Shown in pieces: positions 60,312 to 64,000 of a DNA stretch of 64,000 nucleotides. How positions within the stretch are numbered: the stretch's first letter is position 1; every line of letters begins with the position of its first letter. The position numbers and the translations under genes are program-made. This DNA comes from a bacterium 1XD8-76 (GTDB lineage: Bacteria; Bacillota; Clostridia; Lachnospirales; Lachnospiraceae), in contig RAZE01000006.1 of NCBI GenBank assembly GCA_003611955.1, forward strand, positions 97,117-161,116, read 5' to 3'. The notes beneath the pieces are model-generated. The model did no database searches. It saw only the letters and a list, made by a program, of their open reading frames with translations, and was not told the origin of the DNA.

Positions 60312-61844
60312 CTACGTAGACTCCTTCACCTGACCCCCACGCCGCATATTCCCGCTACATCTTTCATCGTCAATTCTTCCATACAACACTCCCAGATCAC
60401 GCATCTGCTTCGCCAGATCATCCGTCAGCATCTCTCTCCTCACTCTCCATCTCCAGTTTTTCCCCAGGGTGGACGGAGTGTTGATCCTCGCCTCACTCCT
60501 CAGCGCAAGATAGTCCTGTATCGGAATGATCACCGTGTCCGCCACACTCTTTAACGCCTCGCGGATGAACACAAGATGCACATTCTTCCCGGAACGGATA
60601 TCCAGATACTTCTTTGCTGTCATCTTGTCCTTTCGCTCCAGCGTATCGTACCACCCCATGACCGTATCGTTGTCATGGGTGCCGGTATATACCACACAGT
60701 TTACAGGGTAGCGGTAGGGCATATAATCCCCCTCCTCCCTTGAGTCGAAGGCGAACTGCAGGATCTTCATGCCCGGAAATCCCGACTTCTCCACCAGATC
60801 CCTGACCGTATCCGTGACGAAACCCAGATCCTCCGCTATGACTTCCCTCTCTCCGAGCTTCCTTCTCATCGTCTCGAAGACCGAGATGCCAGGCCCTTTT
60901 TCCCAGTGCCCGAACTCCGCCGTGGAATCACCGCAGGGGATCGAATAATATTCATCAAACCCCCGGAAATGATCGATCCGGACAATATCGTAGAGCTCAT
61001 AGCAATAGCCAATGCGCTTCATCCACCAGTCATAGTCCGTCTCCCTGTGATAATCCCAGTCATAAAGCGGATTCCCCCACAGCTGGCCTGTCTCCGAAAA
61101 AAAGTCCGGCGGGCAGCCCGCCACCGCCTTCGGCGTACCGTCCTTCTTCAACTGAAAGAGCTCTCTTCCCGCCCATACATCCGCACTGTCCAGCGCCACA
61201 TAGATCGGTATATCCCCGATGATGCGGATGCCCTTTTTGTTGGCATAATCCTTCAGCGCAAACCACTGGCTCTGAAACAGATACTGCTCAAACCGGTAAA
61301 AGCCGATCTCATCACTGCATTTTTCCCTGTAGTATTTAAGCGCTTCCCGCTTTCTGAGCCTGATATCTTCCTCCCAGGCGAGCCAGCCCACGCCGCCGAA
61401 GGATTTCTTGATCGCCATGTACAGAGCGTAGTCCTCCAGCCAGTCCGCATTCTTATCACAAAACCAGATAAAGTCTCCATCCCGGGAAATATCACTGTTC
61501 TCATAGGCCTTTCTCAAAAGTTTAAAGCGTTGTTTATAAATTTTATCGTACTCTATGAAATCCCGGCAGTCTCCGAAATCACAGTCGTCACACTCCTTCC
61601 CGGTGAGCCAGCCTCTGTCCGCAAGCACCTTCAGATCAATATAGTAAGGATTACCCGCGAAGGTAGAAAAAGACTGATAGGGGGAATCCCCGTAACCGGT
61701 GGGCCCGAGCGGTAAAATCTGCCACAGACTCTGCCCCGCCTGCTCCAGAAAATCCACGAATTCATAAGCTTCTTTTGAAAAGGCACCAATCCCGTAAGGT
61801 GACCAGAGACCGGATACCGGCATCAATACGCCGCATCTTCTCAT
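60312..61844 (-). CDS. malQ: 4-alpha-glucanotransferase (amylomaltase)
   Basis: 510-aa GH77 enzyme transferring maltodextrin segments. Begins MRRCGVLMPVSGLWSPYGIGAF and has LWQILPLGPTGYGDSPYQ, VRIDHFRGFDEYYSIP (nucleophile Asp), REVIAEDLGFV (acid/base Glu) and YTGTHDNDTVMGW (stabilising Asp). Start chosen behind GGAAGGAAGT; a longer frame has no site. Ends 12 bp from the kinase stop (convergent). It is monocistronic here, and would cooperate with the GH13 enzyme at 9.8 kb in maltodextrin use. Confidence 0.96.
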   Translation of the reverse strand: MRRCGVLMPVSGLWSPYGIGAFSKEAYEFVDFLEQAGQSLWQILPLGPTGYGDSPYQSFSTFAGNPYYIDLKVLADRGWLTGKECDDCDFGDCRDFIEYDKIYKQRFKLLRKAYENSDISRDGDFIWFCDKNADWLEDYALYMAIKKSFGGVGWLAWEEDIRLRKREALKYYREKCSDEIGFYRFEQYLFQSQWFALKDYANKKGIRIIGDIPIYVALDSADVWAGRELFQLKKDGTPKAVAGCPPDFFSETGQLWGNPLYDWDYHRETDYDWWMKRIGYCYELYDIVRIDHFRGFDEYYSIPCGDSTAEFGHWEKGPGISVFETMRRKLGEREVIAEDLGFVTDTVRDLVEKSGFPGMKILQFAFDSREEGDYMPYRYPVNCVVYTGTHDNDTVMGWYDTLERKDKMTAKKYLDIRSGKNVHLVFIREALKSVADTVIIPIQDYLALRSEARINTPSTLGKNWRWRVRREMLTDDLAKQMRDLGVLYGRIDDERCSGNMRRGGQVKEST

Positions 61845-61955
61845 ACTTCCTTCCTCCTCGAAGAACACACATGCCGGCTTACCGCCGGCGGCCATCATGC
61901 CGTCCTCCAGAATACCACATAATGTTCCTATAATCAATCCCGGTGAGCGGCGTCC

Positions 61956-62966
61956 TCACCAGTAGTCCGCCCGCTGACGTTCACTCAGATTTTCCGCAAA
62001 GGCCTGTTTGTATTTCAGAAACTCCTCCAGATCCATCAGGACATGGTACAAAAGCGCCCGACTCTCAAATTCCTCCTGGGTTTCGGGCAGCTCTTCCTTT
62101 CTCATGTCCGCAAAAAGCTCCTCCAACTTTTTCATCTGTTTCTCCGGCACGTTCTTCTCCAGAACATAGTCCGCCATATAGCGGATGTAATCCGCCACCA
62201 CCTCCGCCTGTTTCGGCATGGATCTTATTCTCCTCATCTCGGAATGCAGGCTGTCCAGCATCTGGCACTGGTCAAAACGCATCTCAAAGTAGTCCAGATA
62301 GTAGTCATGGTGGGCCCCAAAGGTATTGCTATGATATTCCCTTGCTTCCTCCATGAGCTCCTTCAGTTTTTTCTCCAGCGTGCGGATATCCTCCCAGACG
62401 TTTCGGCTCATCTGTGCCTTCAGAAGATAATCCGAAAGCTCCCGCAGGTCGCTCTGCATCATCTCCTCCACATAGCGGATCCCTTCCATCAGATGCTTTT
62501 TCTGACTTTTGTTCAAATGGAAAAGGTTCAGTATAAACGCGATCGCAACACCGATAAACACCAGCATAAATTCATTCCAAAAAAATGCCGCACTGAAATC
62601 CTGCCTTGTCATATAGTGGGCGGTGATGACTGCATTGACCGACAGGGTCGATCTCCAGCCCAGCAGATCCGACAGAAAGACAAGCGCAAAGACGATCACC
62701 CCGTAGGCAACCCACTCGCTGTGCATGCGGGGCAGCAGTATAAACGCCATCAGCACCGTGACAAAAAATGTGCCGAGACGGATAACGGAAAACCTTATCG
62801 TCTCCCACTTTGTGGCGAGAAGGGCCAAAAGCGTGACTGTGCCGGCCGAGACTGCATATTCCAGATGCAATGCCTCCGCAATATAGATGGCGGCTCCGCT
62901 TCCAACCGCGATCTTAAATGCCAGAAGAAGTGTTTTTCTCAGCTTTCTTTTCATCTCCATACTCAT
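61956..62966 (-). CDS. Aromatic-acid-exporter-family membrane protein
   Basis: 336-aa protein with an N-terminal membrane domain of about 5-6 TM helices (KTLLLAFKIAVGSGAAIYIAEALHLEYAVSAGTVTLLALLATKWETIRFS) and a cytoplasmic helical domain (about 150-336) with LNKSQKKHLMEGIRYVEEMM and long amphipathic helices. This is the ArAE_1/ArAE_1_C (DUF939-like) architecture of FUSC-related transporters. GGAGGGCGAATT supports the first ATG. Substrate unproven. Confidence 0.85.
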   Translation of the reverse strand: MSMEMKRKLRKTLLLAFKIAVGSGAAIYIAEALHLEYAVSAGTVTLLALLATKWETIRFSVIRLGTFFVTVLMAFILLPRMHSEWVAYGVIVFALVFLSDLLGWRSTLSVNAVITAHYMTRQDFSAAFFWNEFMLVFIGVAIAFILNLFHLNKSQKKHLMEGIRYVEEMMQSDLRELSDYLLKAQMSRNVWEDIRTLEKKLKELMEEAREYHSNTFGAHHDYYLDYFEMRFDQCQMLDSLHSEMRRIRSMPKQAEVVADYIRYMADYVLEKNVPEKQMKKLEELFADMRKEELPETQEEFESRALLYHVLMDLEEFLKYKQAFAENLSERQRADYW

Positions 62967-63061
62967 AATTCGCCCTCCTGTCTAGTATATGATCCTTTCC
63001 TGTTATTTATTATGATATCTATTTTTTACACTTTTCACAACGCTTTTTTGCAAAATTCCAA

Positions 63062-63114
63062 TTGTTAACCATTTTTTATATTTAGTTGACAAGCAATTTT
63101 TTGTGTGCTAAGAT
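63062..63114 (+). promoter_or_regulatory. bioY promoter with overlapping BirA-like operator
   Basis: TTGACA (63086-63091), 17-bp spacer, TAAGAT (63109-63114). TTGTTAACC (63062-63070) and AGTTGACAA (63084-63092) form an interrupted palindrome similar to BirA sites and overlap the -35. This fits biotin-dependent repression of bioY. Confidence 0.7.
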
Positions 63115-63157
63115 TACCTCATTCCGGAAAATAATGTAAAAAGAAAGGATCATCTCC

Positions 63158-63721
63158 ATGAATGCAAAAATAAGAACCTATGACATGGCATATATCGCCG
63201 TCTTTACCGTGTTGATAGCCATCTGCTCCTGGATCTCCATCCCCACGGCGATCCCCTTCACCCTTCAGACCTTTGCGATATTTTTATCGGTTTCGGTGCT
63301 GGGAGGAAAACGCGGCACTATGGCTGTCCTGCTGTATGTCCTGCTCGGAGCGATCGGCCTTCCGGTATTTTCCGGTTTTACCGGCGGCATCGGCATCATT
63401 ATGAACACCACCGGCGGCTACATCATCGGTTTTATACTGTCCGCTCTTATTATGTGGCTTATGGAGAGTATATTCGGTAAAAAACTGATGGTTCAGGCGT
63501 TGTCGATGGTGTTGGGACTCTTCGCCTGCTATGCGGCTGGCACGATGTGGTTTATGTCTGTGTATATGAAATCCACCGGTCCCATCGGGCTCACAACCGT
63601 ACTTGGCTGGTGCGTCGTCCCTTTTATCATCCCTGACACCATCAAGATCACGCTGGCCCTCACGCTCAGCAAGGCGCTGCGCGGACCACTTTCAAAGATC
63701 ATAGACGAACCGCAGGCATAA
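63158..63721 (+). CDS. bioY: Biotin transporter BioY (ECF S-component)
   Basis: 187-aa membrane protein with about six TM segments. SWISIPTAIPFTLQTFAIFLSVSVLGGKRGTMAVLLYVLLGAIGLPVFSGFTGGIG is the BioY signature; VVPFIIPDTIKITLALTLSKAL is the conserved end with the biotin-site Asp/Lys. AGAAAGGATC precedes the ATG. Energised by a shared ECF module elsewhere. The BirA-like site upstream supports the biotin role. Confidence 0.96.
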   Translation: MNAKIRTYDMAYIAVFTVLIAICSWISIPTAIPFTLQTFAIFLSVSVLGGKRGTMAVLLYVLLGAIGLPVFSGFTGGIGIIMNTTGGYIIGFILSALIMWLMESIFGKKLMVQALSMVLGLFACYAAGTMWFMSVYMKSTGPIGLTTVLGWCVVPFIIPDTIKITLALTLSKALRGPLSKIIDEPQA

Positions 63722-64000
63722 GGGTAGTGTCAAGTAATCTATGAAAAAACCGAGCCAAAAAATAGACTCAGCGGAACCTTGAAAATTGCAGATATTGATG
63801 ATTTAGAGACCTTGGGGCATAGCCCCAAACCCCACAAGGGACCAGTCCCTTGACCCGTTAGCGGACTCTGCCCGAACCCGTCCCTGCCGGATGGCGGGAA
63901 AAGGGCGCAGCTGCCCCTTTTCTGTCTGACAGGATAGTCTGCTGCCCGAGAAAGATGAGCAGCTGCCATTTGCCGGGCATGTTGTCAGCGCCTTGCAGCA
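63722..64000. repeat. Hairpin-rich intergenic repeat-like sequence at window end
   Basis: After bioY no convincing gene is seen. The sequence is GC-rich and full of short hairpins (GGGGCATAGCCCC, AAGGGACCAGTCCCTT, AAAAGGGGCAGCTGCGCCCTTTT). Such stretches commonly recur between genes in this group of bacteria. It continues past the window edge, so its type cannot be decided. Confidence 0.4.

Noticed and set aside
63739..63969. 76-codon minus-strand gene after bioY
   Set aside because: It translates a hairpin-rich repeat-like sequence and has no recognisable domain or ribosome binding site.

Overview
The window looks like a chromosomal piece of a spore-forming, Gram-positive member of the Clostridia, most likely Lachnospiraceae. 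The evidence is a spoIIA sporulation operon, strong AGGAGG-type ribosome binding sites throughout, lipoprotein-anchored ABC binding proteins, ThiT and BioY vitamin transporters, and many sugar-uptake genes. No phage, CRISPR, rRNA or tRNA genes were seen. This placement is inferred from gene content only.

Layout. 1-15 kb is housekeeping, mostly on the minus strand: valS-folC-small protein-TPR protein, then spoIIAA-spoIIAB-sigF, an HtrA protease, an orphan pair of microcompartment shell proteins, an acetyltransferase, a GH13 amylase, endonuclease IV and a DinG/XPD-type helicase. 15-21 kb has asnA, a nucleoside-salvage operon (udp-deoB-punA), a glycosyltransferase and a metal-exporter-like protein. 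21-23 kb holds an inverted duplication of a coiled-coil gene with a strongly conserved leader. 23-30 kb has a threonine aldolase, then a LacI-controlled fructan/sucrose module (binding protein, two permeases, GH32 enzyme) with paired operators. 30.7-31.8 kb is a TPP riboswitch controlling thiT. 32-39.5 kb is an Opp-type importer operon with a hydrolase and a dehydrogenase at its end; its second ATPase gene carries an in-frame nonsense codon near the 5' end. 39.7-44 kb has two LysR regulators, a degenerate amidohydrolase and a MATE exporter.

44-60 kb is the most unusual part. It holds three large lipoproteins that fuse an Asp-box beta-propeller to a family-1 solute-binding domain, two small related lipoproteins, a MalF/MalG permease pair with no ATPase, a HlyD-type adaptor, and a divergent OmpR-type two-component system. 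Three promoters here share a Pho-box-like architecture: two 7-bp repeats (YTTAGAG) with an 11-bp period, 10 bp upstream of a -10 element. One drives the regulator/kinase pair, one the small-lipoprotein operon, and one the propeller-binding-protein/permease operon. This suggests one autoregulated regulon and is the best candidate for an undescribed system. Within it, one fusion gene has lost the stop codon its paralogs use and runs into the permease gene, and a DUF4143-type ATPase gene with an adjacent long inverted repeat interrupts the cluster.

60-64 kb returns to ordinary genes: malQ, an aromatic-acid-exporter-family protein, and bioY with a BirA-like operator overlapping its promoter. It ends in a hairpin-rich repeat-like sequence. 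Gene starts were chosen from visible ribosome binding sites, and several differ from the longest reading frame.
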